Positions 51,179 to 62,770 of a DNA stretch of 64,000 nt are shown piece after piece. This stretch comes from Marasmius tenuissimus. Taxonomy: Eukaryota; Basidiomycota; Agaricomycetes; Agaricales; Marasmiaceae. Position numbers and translations under genes: made by a program. Numbering within the stretch: the first letter of the stretch is position 1; every line of letters starts with the position of its first letter. Below the pieces are notes generated by a model. That model did not search any database. It was given only the letters and a program-made list of their open reading frames with translations, and had not been told where the DNA came from. The stretch is taken from the NCBI GenBank assembly GCA_029532415.1, contig JAQOTA010000054.1, forward strand, positions 3,224,001-3,288,000. Reading direction: 5' to 3'.

Positions 51179-54100
51179 CTACTGAATAAACTCGTACATA
51201 CCATGATTTGCATACTTATTGACATAGAATGACTTAAAAGCGTCAAGTGAGTCTGAAAAGTGAAAATACTCCGGGAGTGGATCACAGCCGAAGACAGGAA
51301 GGAGCTGGGTAGGGCGCGCAATGGAATCAAGATGGATAACATCAATATTTCGCGCCTCACTGTTCAGCTCGTATTCCGGCTCTACCACCCACATCCCAGT
51401 CTCCTCACCGGGTTCCTCTGTTGAACGCGTGAACCATTCAACAAGTGCACACGGATAGGTCTTCTTGCGATATCCAAAAGAGAAAAACAACTTGACACGT
51501 CCAAGCGTGAGGCTTTTAAATCCGGGAGTCTCAGGGCCAGCGCTAACACACACTGTGTCATAGCGTGGATAAGATCCCAGCCAATTTGGGTTAGCCCGAA
51601 TACGCTCACTGTGCATTCCGCCACTGCCGCACGGGTCGCTTGGAGAGTGGTAGCGAGCAATGGCAGAAAGGTATACGAAGATGGGGGAATCGAAGAATTT
51701 GAACTGCTCGTTTAGTGCATTATCGTTTGGCATGGTGTTTTCAGGATGAAGTTCACCATACAAGAAACGAAAAAGAGCTCGTGGAAAACGGCTCTCGCTA
51801 ATGGCTTCTGCAATGTCATAAAGATTGCGAGACCACCCACGTGCTGAGAATAGTGATCATCAGATAGGCATTACACCAAATTAGCAGGGTACGGTACGAA
51901 CCCATTTGAGCAGCCAGCTTGACAGATGAGCACTCGGGCGGTCCAAACGAGGGACCACAATCTGAGCTGGAAAGATCCTCATCATCGTCTGCTTCTTCCA
52001 TCTCCGGAAGAGTTCCCGTCATGACAGAGCGGGTGTACCAGGCACTTGAACCTCGAAGCATGCCTCGCCGCTCGAATTTTCGATTCAGTGCGGCCATCTT
52101 GTCGAGTCGTGTGACTGTTTTGATCATCTGGGGAAGAGGTTTGTTTCGACTCGATCTCCGCCAGGGTTCTTTCACTGCTTTGATGTGCTTAGATTCAGTG
52201 ATCGATGAATCAAGCCCATTTGGTGATGCAAACAACCGAATTCCATCGGGATAGTGCATCAACGAGTGTTGTCGAGGAAGGGAAATGTCTGTCCGGACAC
52301 CAACGTCGATGAAAACTTGGCGATATTCGTGAAATTTGGCCAGATGGTGATCAAATTTGTCGAGGTCATCTGAGGTTATGACATTTTTGCGTGAGATGTA
52401 GCAAAGTTCCATGAACGCCGACAAACATTGCACCATTCTCCTCGGAACAAGTCCAGTGATAGCAGCAATGTAGACCTACCAAGATATGTTAGGTGAGTTG
52501 ATGTGTCGTGACTGAATGAATGCGGTGATCACTGACCTTCATTAGAGCCTTTGAGTCGTCGCCTGTCCACTGGCTAAAATCTCTACCATCGTGAAAGCGA
52601 CGGATTCCTGGGTAATCAGGGACTGCGGCTATTCTACACCATGTCACACAGATTTTTAGATTGCCGATTGGATTGATACGAGCCGGGTGAGTATGGAATT
52701 ATGTTTTAGTGAGATTGTGCAATGTGCATACCTTCTGTCAATGTCTTTGATAATTGCATTACCACGAGTTTCACCATGCTCCAGTACCAACCACTGGTTG
52801 ATCCACGTTACAAGGTGATCTTTAAACGTGCCTTTGATTACCTGGTGAAGGAGGTCGGGCGAGAGAAGCTCATGTATGTCGGCACGCGGAAAATAGTAGG
52901 TGAATGGCTTGTAAAACCAATTACCTGTCAGTGTCGAGCTGAGGACTCTGGCTCTAGAGAAAATAACTCACGAGAACATCACTCCGGTATCCATACTCAT
53001 CCCATAAAATCCCAGGATCGAAAATGTCGTCCATATATTCATGTGTATCACGAGTACGTGGGAGAGCATTGTGATCGTCTAATTCAACAGGCTTTGAATG
53101 ACATCTGAATATCGGTTAGCGGCATATTCTGGAAGTAGTTTGCTATACCCACTCTGGGCACCATCCCTGAACAATCGTGGATAGCCAGACTTGCTCGGGA
53201 TAGTCTGCAATATAGGGTCCTAACTCCCATATCACTCGACGGTAGTGACGATCTGGACACAGAACCACTTCGGGAACCTCCATACCACTCCGAAGAGGCC
53301 ACAATGCTTTAGCAAGGCAAAGATGGTATAGTTGTCGTGTGAACTTCTGGTAAGCGGCACTTTTTCGTTCATTCTTTGGGACTGCGGAAGCATTGTTAGA
53401 CGTGAGGTATACTTTCTATCATGAAAGCTAGCATACCTTTTGGTATAGGTAGAAAAGCAAAGGGAAGTACACTGTTTCCATGGGCACGGCGGGCAATGTT
53501 TGAGAGGTTCCCGAGCGAAACATAGGCTGGATGAAATTCCTGATGTCCAGTCGCAACTGACACAGTTGTCTTGTCTGAGCCCATCACAATCGGAGCAAGC
53601 ATCGCTCCCTTCGAAGTCTCGCGTAGCTGTGGATTGTTTGCAATATCATCCTAGAATAAAGGAACAGGTAAGCACGAAACTCATTCTATCTGAACACCAA
53701 ACAAAAACCAACCGCCTTCTTCCATGCCCAAGTCCCGGACATCAGGTTTGACCACATCCTGGTTCCATGAGAGTTATATTGCTGGTAAGGCGTATATTTG
53801 ATCTCCTCTTTGAACTGCTCAGTCTCGAGTTGCTCAATGAGTATATCACGAGGGCTACGGGTCCAAAGTGTGTATGTCTCGTTCATCCACTTTGGAGGGT
53901 TCTCTGGCTGTGGACCAGTGTATCGAACCTCATAGGTTGACCAATCCATGTTGTCCTCACGTATACTGTCAATAGCTTCGTAGAACTCCTGGGCATCTTG
54001 AAATGGCGCTTCTCCTCCGAGTGGTTCAAGTTGTGCCTGAAGAATATCAAGTGCCGTATTGATTTTCCCTTCCGAGTTGGGTGCCTGAACAAAATGAAAC

Positions 54101-54481
54101 TTGGCCCAGTCATATGTAGACCGTTTGCCAAAAGGAAACCATGCTTCCTCTGAGTCAATGGCAGGCTCGATAGGCCGTGGTTGCGGTTTCGAGAACTTAG
54201 GCAGGTAATTCCCATCGGCATTGCATGGAGTTGCTAAATATCACAGAATATTGGGTCAATAATCACAAGTCACTCAGTCATAGAGTCTTACCCGAGAGGT
54301 GCGAGTGCGTTTTGTAGATGTACTTCTCCTGGTGCGTGCCTTGGGGTGGGTCCATGTCGAAGTGTTTGGCATTTTTGTGCATGGTTAGGCCACGTTTAGA
54401 GCGGCCAGTGAACTTACATCCCGGTTCCTTGCACTGTAAGTCGATGTCACGTTCAGTTGAGCGAAGTTGTTTGCGAGGCAT
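51179..54481 (-). CDS. Plavaka-type transposase, nine predicted exons
   Basis: From ATG 54481 (MPRKQLRSTERD) the product has a C2H2-like finger (CKEPGCKFTGRSKRGLTMHK, then H). It continues YDWAKFHFVQ, the YTGPQPENPPKW region, LMSGTWAWKKA, APIVMGSDKTTVSVATGHQE, GNLSNIARRAHGN, RVIWELGPYIADYPEQVWLS, PRADIHELLSPDLLHQVIKG, FHDGRDFSQWTGDDSKALM, LPRQHSLMHY and SSITESKHIKAVKEPWRRSS. These blocks are typical of Plavaka transposases. Exons: 54481-54292, 54233-53713, 53650-53437, 53381-53149, 53104-52972, 52907-52732, 52633-52537, 52475-51902, 51843-51179. All join with GT-AG introns in frame except exon 4 to 5, which is off by one base. The total is about 934 codons. It would cut and join the TIRs in the nucleus. 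Confidence 0.85.
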
Positions 54482-54634
54482 GGGTGTAGCTGCAATAAGG
54501 CGTTGAGGGGATAGATGCACTGAACAGTGTTGAATCGAACCATCGGACATCAAACGCAAACTGAGACACATAAAAAAATCTTATTTCTGCACCAACACGA
54601 ACTTACTTACTGCTCGCACATCTCACTTACTATC
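54482..54634. promoter_or_regulatory. Divergent promoter region of the Plavaka-like element
   Basis: 153 bp separate the two predicted start codons. It must hold both promoters and 5' leaders. A run of seven A's is near 54572-54578. No clear TATA box was seen. Confidence 0.5.
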
Positions 54635-56855
54635 ATGGCACGTCAAAAGAAAAAGACAGTCATTTCTGCTCCAGCTCTTGACCCGCCAATTCTACCAGAA
54701 CCCGAAGAAATCCACGACAGTGATGGTGAGTCCAGAAAAATCTTGTGTGTCTGGTCATACAAATTGTAATACAACCTGTTAAACCAGAAGTTCAACCCGA
54801 GCATATTGGCACAAAACGAAAAGGAATGCGAAAAAATCAGCCAGATATTGACAAAAAGGAAGTGGAGGCAACGACTCGCCCAGTTCGCTCGAAAAAGGCT
54901 CGAGATGCAACCACAGCCCAACCAAAGGCTCGAAGAACGAGTGCGGAGGTTCAAGCAGACAAGGCTGCGGCCGAAGCAGAAAAACAGCTTGAAGCGGAGA
55001 AGAGAGAACAACGCATGGCCCGCTTGAAGGGTATGGAGTTGCAACTGAGGGCAGCAAAGGACGCTGAAAGAGAGAATGTTGAACGCCGTGGATACGACCT
55101 CTCTGTTGTAGAAGAGGGAGAGGAGCACATCAATGAAATACCTTTGGCTGGCGATTCCTCTGTTGAACAAATCAGTGAGGCTCAAGAAACGGTATGTCGC
55201 ATGTTTTATTGGCCGGAACGATCCGCATGGCTGATTTGGGTTGAATATTGATCAGCCTGCTGTTGATCAAGGTCGAGGCCGCAGTCGTGGTCGTGGTCGT
55301 GGTCGTGGTCGGGCACGCGGCGGGAAAGCTTCTTGTACTCGTGGACAGAGCAAGGTCAATGTGGTAGAGAAACTTGAGGATGAGAGCGAAGGGAATCATC
55401 AGTACGTCGCTGACCACATCATTTTCCCATCTCTCATCCTTCTGTCACCCACTGTCACTTTTGTCTCTAACTCCATCATATCCACAGCGGCAAGCATGCT
55501 AAACCCTTCCCCACTGGGTTGCATCCTGGATTCAAGTCCTCTGGCTCGCGGCCCCCCCACCTAGAAACTCAATCAAGCACAGAGCAAGGTACGGGAGGAC
55601 TGAATGACAGCGATGTGGAGGATCCATCTGGAAGACCCAAAACTACTCGGAAACATGATGAGTTGGCACGAGCGGTACGTCCACTGAAAGGCAGCCTATA
55701 TTTTACCACCACTCAATACTCACATAATGTATAGGTGGTTGGATTCACAGGGAAGACGAGCAGTTTGCCTAAGCGGCCATCCTCTCAGTCCCAGGCCTCA
55801 ACGACAAAGCCAAAATCAGACCAAACAGAAGCTCCTGCCACAGAAGTCATTGGTGAAGTTGTCCGTGCCAAACCAAAAGCCTTGTCGCAGCTCCGAAAAG
55901 ATGATCTGCCCGAGTTCATCAAAACTGCTTGGGACCCCGCTTTCATTCACACCCTCCGCCTCTATCTCTGTTCCGCAAATGATCCTCTCAACATACGGCG
56001 CGATGTCAATTTCCAGGATACCGTTCAAAACCTTGTCAACCGTCTTTTTCCGAGCATCTCGTACAAGGTTTCCCTTGTAAATGAGCCCATTCTTGAACTC
56101 GTGAGCTTTCCAGCACATTCTTTGACATCGCCGCTAAACTCCCTTGTAGTCTTATCGTTGAATCGGAGACCTTCGTACCACAATTGCCTCAAATGCACTG
56201 ATTGTCGTTCAGTCATACTTCAACAATAACGACAATTACCAGGACCAGCCTGATTCAATCCAAAAATATTGTCAATGGGCCCTGAGAGACGACGGCCCCG
56301 CCCTCTACCGCAAACCCACACCTTCGAGTACGGTGGTCAAGCCAGGCGATGAGGGGTATCAGGTACGTCTTTCATTCACTACCCTGTACTGTATCTCATG
56401 ACTCGCTGTGATGGCAGTATCCCGATGGTTTGTTTGAGTCAGACTTCATTGTAGAGACAATGAAAAAAGTCGCGATGTTGGTCAAATTCTCAAAGGTTGA
56501 CTTTGGAAATCCAGTCGGTGGAGTTGCAATGGTCGCAGCGGCGGTGAGTCCATGTCCGAATTACTGATTTGTCTTCTCACTAAATAGAGTATAGGTCGAA
56601 CGTGCATTCGAGCACTTTGCAAAATGTGATATTGATGATACCAACCCGGAGAAGAATTTCTCTGCCGAAAATTATGGTGCCTCTGTCCGCGAATACACAG
56701 AATACCTGGAGGACTTCAGCAGTAATCAATGGGCGCGGTTAATGGAACTTTATAAGTTCCAACTGAAGCCCATTGCCCCGGAGACCATCACCAAAGCTCT
56801 CGGCCGCCGCAAACTTTTTGTTCCTTCCAGCCCAGTCAAGCCAACCACTTCCTGA
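54635..56855 (+). CDS. Plavaka companion gene, eight exons, one TGA
   Basis: The start is ATG 54635 (MARQKKKTVISAP). Exons: 54635-54725, 54788-55191, 55256-55401, 55488-55674, 55735-56100, 56150-56362, 56418-56543, 56595-56855; all introns are GT-AG and in frame, giving about 597 codons. Residues about 30-165 are a Lys/Glu-rich coiled coil, then an RG repeat (SRGRGRGRGRARGG) and a disordered Ser/Thr linker. The C-terminal domain reads LPEFIKTAWDPAFIHTLRLY, IGDLRTTIASNALIVVQSYF, QKYCQWALRDDGPALYRKPT, FVETMKKVAML-like text, FGNPVGGVAMVAAAVERAFE and ARLMELYKFQLKPI. From memory this resembles DUF6532-type proteins, common near fungal transposons (unverified). A TGA at 56159-56161 sits where CGA would give arginine. 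A nucleic-acid-binding accessory role is an inference from the RG and basic regions. Confidence 0.8.
55273..55312 (+). repeat. CGTGGT hexanucleotide repeat encoding an RG box
   Basis: CGTGGT is tandemly repeated within the companion gene and encodes alternating Arg-Gly, typical of RNA- or chromatin-binding tails. Confidence 0.85.
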
Positions 56856-57321
56856 ACCCTTCCCTACTCATTCCCCTCTCTGATCGTCTTTTTTTCCCCT
56901 TGCACTTGACTTCTCACCCGCGTACAATTTGCACCGTGCGCGATACAAATTTCTTGATACCAGTTGACTAGCCACAGTTCTCTATCATAATGTTAGCTTT
57001 ATTTCGCATGTAGCCCTTGTAAATCACTCACCATATCGAACTCTTCTTGAACGAGCACCTAGAACATGAACTTGTGCGACGAGGGAGGGGGAGGGGAAGA
57101 AGGAAGCGACTGCGGTATCCAGGCACCTTTCTGTCAGGTGGGCTAGTACGTCACCTCCCGCCTTTTCCGAACTTGCGGGCCTTTGATGCCTTTTTTGGGA
57201 TAGTTCATAACTAAAAAAAAATGTCAACCTTTGGGAAAAATGGGCCTAGTACGCCACCTTTGAGTTTTCAGGCAAAAATGCCGAAAAAGGCTGAAAAAAG
57301 TGCCAAAATGAGGATGATGCA

Positions 57322-57336
57322 ATCTTACTGATGTAG
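57322..57336 (-). repeat. Right TIR of the Plavaka-like element
   Basis: ATCTTACTGATGTAG is the exact inverse of the left TIR. The TSD TCAC follows at 57337. Confidence 0.92.
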
Positions 57337-57340
57337 TCAC

Positions 57341-58142
57341 ATCAGAGGACAGCAGTCACAGCTGATCAACTGCAACTCACTGTTGCAGCTCAACTTTCTT
57401 TAATGCTTCATGCACAAACCCATATGGATATGAGAGAAAGAAGTCCTGAACCTGGTCCTGGGTTGTGGACAAGTATCTCATCCAAATGAGTGCTACAGTA
57501 TGAAGTCCTCAAAAAAAATATTCTTCAATATATCTTGTCCTGGAACACACACGCAGGACTGACTGGCGCATTAAAATCTGCATTTCCATTTTTGCTGTTC
57601 CAACCCCTTCAAAAATATGCAAAATGCCAATAACTATCAATATCTCCTCATCACCTGGTTTGAGTGACAAAGTGGCATTGCCCACTTCTCCTAAATAGGC
57701 AGGCAAACATTCACTTAATGAAGAGGTTCAGACAATCAGGGATGAACTACACAGACCAAGCTGAATGCAGTCTTGAGCATGGTGGTCCAAGTTCACAATT
57801 TTGATGGGCAGGTTAGAGTTGCATATCTCATCCTTGAGTTCCATGAGGTGAGTTATGGGTGCTTCAATCTTTACCTTTTGTCTACCTCACTTATGATGTT
57901 ATCTCTACCAATGGCCAACCCCATAACGCAGCCATATTATGTCACCCAACGAGTCCCATATGGAGTTGGAGAAATTGCAGACATTCAGTATGCCAAAGGA
58001 TGATGTGAAGGAACTCAGCAAGATTATTACAAATAGACAGGGTGGGGAGGCTGGTGTGTTGGTTAACCAGGACTGTGTTGCTAAATGTTTTCACTGAACA
58101 ATGTGCCATGCTCAGTATCTTCTCCAGGCATCACTAGTCACC
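57341..58142. other. Unassigned sequence
   Basis: There is no recognised gene or repeat. Short frames at 57509-57706 (minus) and 57773-58003 (plus, VQVHNFDGQVRVAYLILEFH) show no family. It may be a decayed gene remnant. Confidence 0.35.
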
Positions 58143-58641
58143 TGATAGGACAGGGCACAGTTAGTGGCCTCTCAAGTCACCCTTTAAGTGAGGGCAAGGT
58201 TTGAAGGTCAAGAGTCAAAGTTCAAGTGTCAAGGGTCAAAGGTTTTAAAGTGGGTTTTTACTGGTGTATTTACCAAGTTGTTAAGCTAGGGAAAGGTTGT
58301 ATGTACATTGAGCTTATATACTGGAATCTGTCTAGGTCTGGAGTTGCGCTGAGTCGCAGGCATGTGAGTCATTTGTAGTTGAACTAAGTCGTTGTTAGAG
58401 TGGCTGCAAATATCATGTGAGTCATTGCAGCTGTTCATATATTATGACTCGGGGTAGCATTTAGGGATGTCTGCTGGGCATGGTCTGGAGCTGTGGTCTG
58501 GATGCATAGCTCCACTTACTCAGTGGAGTTGTCTATAGAGATATTTGAATGAGTGGGAAAGGTGGTAAGGGAAAGGTGAGTTGGGCAGGAAAGGGTGTCT
58601 GTATAGGCACTTGTTGGTGGGAGTAGGGGCGAATCGTAACA
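58143..58641 (-). repeat. Solo LTR of the gypsy-2 family
   Basis: About 499 bp, reverse orientation, TGATAGG...CGAATCGTAACA. It shares the U5 tract of GGTCAAG-type repeats, the TTTTTACTGGTGTATTTACC segment and the TATATACTGG promoter area with 28599-29132. The flanks TCACC and CTTAC do not match, so the TSD is lost or the insertion is rearranged. Confidence 0.88.
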
Positions 58642-58648
58642 CTTACAT

Positions 58649-59129
58649 TCTGTTAGGTTAGCCAATGACAGGGACAGCATCTTTGACTTGCACTCCTCAA
58701 AGTAGGGACCTTGTTAGGTGAGTACTCAACAACGTGGCTACCCTGTAATCAGCCCACATGGCTAGTTTATGAAGGTGGATATGAACTGTGACGAGGTCTG
58801 CAAGGGCTTGAACCCTACCTGTAATCTATATCACTGCTTTACACTGCATTGCTCTTATTAGATCTTTCAAAGAACCAAAGCCTAAACTCATATGTAGTGA
58901 TTGGTACCACATATGCACAGTATGGGAGCTGTTTGTGCAAGGCTAATAGCCCCCTAGTTGAATTACCAAACATTCTCATCAACTATACAGTGGTGAGTGC
59001 CTTGGTAGAGTAGTACCACAAATGCTCATAGAACAGCAGCTTACGGTTGAAGTAGAATCCAAGGTACTGCCAGGTTCTCTTAGGTCTGAGAGGAATGTGT
59101 GTATGGAGCAAACTCCAAATCTAGGGATA
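58649..59129 (-). mobile_element. LINE fragment G, ancient and diverged
   Basis: Minus-strand similarity to LINE ORF2 from the FAPYTGN region through YLGFYFDRKL, the HEHVRYY, MRMLGNSTRG and ALAGLIPVHI segments, to the LATLTEAV linker. Matches are interrupted by many substitutions and small indels, and no long frame remains. Both ends are truncated, with no tail. It is much older than copies A-F. Confidence 0.85.
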
Positions 59130-61400
59130 GGACCTCTGATTGCCCACTCTGCCTTGCCAATCTCTGTAGAAGTTGGTGCATCTGTAGACTGTGTTGAAAT
59201 GACAGGCTGCACTGGTGCGAGCATGAGATGCTCTGATAGGAAGTCAAGCAGTGGCTCTATAAGTGGTGACCCTTTGTCCTTGAGCTTCTTGAAGTTATAT
59301 TGCTGACCACCTTCCTGAAGTGCTTTTTTAAGATGTTGGGTACTGGTTAGAAGTTGAGAAACAAGGGGGGCAAATGCCAGAAAGGAGGTGTGAAGAATAC
59401 CTGCAGTAGTGGAGGAAAGGAGGACCTTTTTGAAGTATGTGAAGTAGGGCCCATAATCAGTGAAGCAGGAGTAAATCAATAGATAGGCCCATCTGACTAC
59501 CTGATTAAGAGCAAACTGACCAATCTGGTGAATGCTGATAAGATTGGTTGCAGGAGCAATGGTATCACTGACAGTCAGTAAGACAGGAAGAACATGCAAA
59601 CCTCACTGTTCTCAAGCTAGATGCTGACTTGTCAAAGAAGGTGTCCAGAGGTAATGATAGCTGATAAGTTCAGCACTGAGGATAAATGAGCTGAGGAGTT
59701 GAATGCAGAGAGAGTCTTCATTTTCTTTGCTAGCTCCTCTGTACAACCAAAGAGCTGTTGCAGTGCAACATAGGCCAAATGTTTGTCCTTTTTGGTAAGA
59801 GGAACATAGTGATTTTGACTCCAGTAGTTCTGAATGAGATTGTAGCCCCTGAAGAAGAGTTGTCAGACCTTTTCCCCATATGGGTTCCTCTCCTCGAGAG
59901 ATATGGTTTTAGGTGGAAGACTGGGCTTCTCCTCTCCAGGAATAGACTTGTTCCATGAGTTCATCACTGTGTTCCATCACAAGTGGATATCACAGTCTCA
60001 CTTTGTGCCCTAATGCAGGAGAGCTTTGTGAAATGTGAAATGTACCAATGAAAATTGGTCATTGGGCCAGAAGAGTTGAAGTCTTTGGGATAAGTCATCA
60101 TTGTGAGGGATAGTAAATATAGACAACATGGTTTACAGGCTTGGCCTTGTTGATGTGCTCTGCAAGCTCTGCAAGTGCTGCCTCACAAACCAAGGGGTGA
60201 ACAGTGGGCGCAACACCTAAGTGCAGATCACTGCCTTTGAAGAACAGGAAGAAGATGCAACAACCATTGGGCATGAGTTTGAACTTGACATAAAAACTAA
60301 AGCAAGCCAGGATAAAGGCACCAGGATCACTACCTAAGGAAGTTAATGTAAGAGATACTATCCACCTCATGAATCAGGGTCGAACTAACTCACCAGGTGG
60401 AAGCTTGATCATCACAACCAGCATCATCCAACAGCAGTGATTGTTGTGGAAATCAACATGAAATACTCCTTGAATGGCTCTGATAAACTTCATAAGATCT
60501 CCACCCTCATCTCCAGACAATGTATTCTTCTGAACCAGTGTCAATCAAAACCATTGGATGTAGACCACCAAAGAAGTAGACATTGAGGTCAACAGCATGA
60601 AAGGTCGTCACACAGTATTCTCCCTTGGACAAGGCTAATGGTGCTAAGAGTCAGTAGATGGTGCTGAGCACTGTCAAGAATGACAATTGGGTCTCACTGG
60701 TTCCCAAGATGTCAATCTGCAATGCAGGAACCCCAAAGCCCCTTCCATTCCCCTCCAACCAGGTACTGGCCTGACTCAATAAGCCATCATGGGGACGCTC
60801 AACCTTCCCAGCTCCTGAGTGCATATTGCAATAGAAGGGCAGAGTGTACACTGGTTCAAGTCCCTCCTTTCCCCAAGTTATATCCCAGAGTTTCATAGCA
60901 TGCTCTTAAACTGTGCAGATGGTCAAATTGTAATCTGTATCCTTCAGATATGAATTGGGAGGCAAGATGACCTGACAGAAGTCAACTTCAGCCAGACCAT
61001 CAAGAGGGGGGTTATAGGACATGGTATAGACATACGTGCCTGATAATGATTGTCTTCACGGCAGTGAAAAACATTACCCTTTGGACAGTTGTATCCAGAC
61101 AGTGGCTCTATGTGTATAAGATTGGGCTCAATAGTCACTGGTGTGACAGATGCAGGGAGGGGTGTCAATGGAAGAACTGATGAGTAAATTGGGTGTCCAA
61201 AGAGGTGTTTGGTATCATAGCTATATGCTTGGACTTCATCCCCATTGCCATGGATCTGTGTACATGTGAGATGAAATATGTTGAATAAATGCAGAGAAAC
61301 ACACTTTATGTATTCCTTTCCATTTCTTTCCATCTGTGCAAAGACCCTCAGAGTTTTACAGTCATAAGAAAAACATGAGAGTGGGGAGATAAAGGTTAGG
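59130..61400 (-). pseudogene. Unrecognised multi-piece gene relic
   Basis: Minus-strand frames look coding. 59130-59599 contains IGQFALNQVVRWAYLLIYSC and EPLLDFLSEHLMLAPVQPVI. 60098-60370 contains GAFILACFSFYVKFKLMPNG and CEAALAELAEHINKAKPVNH. Near 60540-60590 is a MVLIDTGSEEYIV segment, with an Asp-Thr-Gly like an aspartic protease. 60651-60896 reads LWDITWGKEGLEPVYTLPFY, and 60944-61333 reads DEVQAYSYDTKHLFGHPIYS. The pieces could be exons of one 2-kb gene or parts of several. The DTG hints at a retroelement, but no RT was found. LINE G lies at its downstream end. Confidence 0.4.
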
Positions 61401-61604
61401 TCTGCAACATGTGATACACATTATTGTTGCAATCCTAACCCTAGACTTACTCAAATAGGGTATCCAAGACTTTTAACCTGTGGTAAACCACAAGGGTAGC
61501 ACTTTGGAGCACAAGTGTGTAGGGCTCCAGTTGATAGAGAATGGGGAGGGAATGCAAAAGAAATCAGAACCAATATTGGCTGAGGCTCTGAGCAGATGGT
61601 GGGG

Positions 61605-61609
61605 GGAGG
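61605..61609. repeat. TSD of solo LTR 61610-62080 (left)
   Basis: GGAGG is repeated at 62081-62085. Confidence 0.88.
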
Positions 61610-62080
61610 TGTCAAGAACGAGGCCAGTGACTAGGAAAACCCCTCAGGCCACCAACAGGGTCAAGAGTGTGAAGATAAGAAGATAGATTTGAGTAGGGCA
61701 AGTGTATGAAAGTACATGCTGGAAACAAGCACTATGAGACGAAGTTGTCAGACTGGGGAACTATCTAGAAGTGTCCATGATTAAATTATGACAGAGCCAA
61801 GCTGTAGAGATATCATGGGAACGAAGATAAAAGAGGAAAACTGAAAGAACAAGTGATAAAAATCAAGGGATACATGTGGAAACATTGTCATGATGGAAAC
61901 CATATGGTATGCTGGGAAAATATCTGGAAACAATGTGGAACACCAGGTAGTACCAGGTAATGATATGGGGGGCCAGAATGCAATGGTGAGAACATGTAAC
62001 CATGGGAAATAAAGAGAAAAACATGAGGAAAAAGTACCCGGAGACCAAGAGAAGGGAAAACAGTGGGTGGATTCGTAACA
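61610..62080 (+). repeat. Solo LTR, family S, with 5-bp TSD
   Basis: 471 bp, TGTCAAGAACG...GATTCGTAACA. It shares the CCCTCAGGCCACC segment, the GGGGAACTATCTA segment and a CATGATTAAATTATGACAG core with other family members. A perfect 5-bp TSD supports LTR-integrase insertion and fixes the family ends. Confidence 0.88.
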
Positions 62081-62085
62081 GGAGG

Positions 62086-62770
62086 AAAGAGAGACAGACA
62101 CATGTTAGTATGAGCACAGGCTTGCACTCTGGTCTGCACTCCAGTGCCAAAATCCCAGTTCCTGCCACTTCTGCTGCTGGCAGTCTGAAGTCACTTCTGA
62201 AACTCAAGACATGTTATATCTATTCATCAGTCAGAGTCTTAGTTGATTATATTCAATGACATTGAATGTTGAACAAGCATGATATACATTGAACAGCTTG
62301 AGGAGGCTCAAAAAAGCAATGTGGCTCTGCCTGTTAAATATTAAGTGACATAATTGATTTATTTTGCACAGAAAGGGTATCTGAGGGCTCACCTGCCTCA
62401 TGGAGGTAAAAATACCATATATGGATGAGCACCCTCACTTAGGGAGCCTGTCCCACTGCAGTTGCCATAGAGTATGGCTGTAAGCCTGCTCTGCTGACTT
62501 CCTTGTGCTTCTTTCCATATATAAATCATGTTGATGACTATTTACATTGCCTGCCACTAAAAATCTAGGTAGGCATACATACATACTTCTTTTCTTTGTC
62601 AAATATAATATTGTGCTCCTACTCATGCTCAGAGCTCACATAAGTTCTCTCTTCCCTTTTCCTTCTCTCTCTCTCTCCATGTGTGTGTGTGTGTGTTTTC
62701 CCATCTCTCTTTCTCCCTTCCAGTGTTGGTGCCCCATAGCACTATCACACTTTTTTGAGTTGTCTCTCTC
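62086..62770. other. Unassigned sequence with simple repeats
   Basis: No gene is supported. CT and GT microsatellites (about 62663-62697) are the only structured feature. Confidence 0.4.
62663..62697. repeat. (CT)n and (GT)n microsatellites
   Basis: A CTCTCTCTCTCTCC run is followed by GTGTGTGTGTGTGTGTG. Confidence 0.95.

Larger units (their letters stand above)
51032..57336. mobile_element. Complete Plavaka-like (CACTA-related) DNA transposon, 6,305 bp
   Basis: Perfect 15-bp TIRs CTACATCAGTAAGAT (51032-51046, and inverted at 57322-57336) with a 4-bp TSD TCAC. Subterminal copies of CGGCATTTTT lie inside both ends, near 51061 and 57270. Inside are two divergent spliced genes: a zinc-finger transposase (minus) and a companion gene (plus), separated by a 153-bp promoter region. 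Each gene has about one disabling lesion. The transposase is of the Plavaka type known from Agaricomycetes. Confidence 0.88.
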
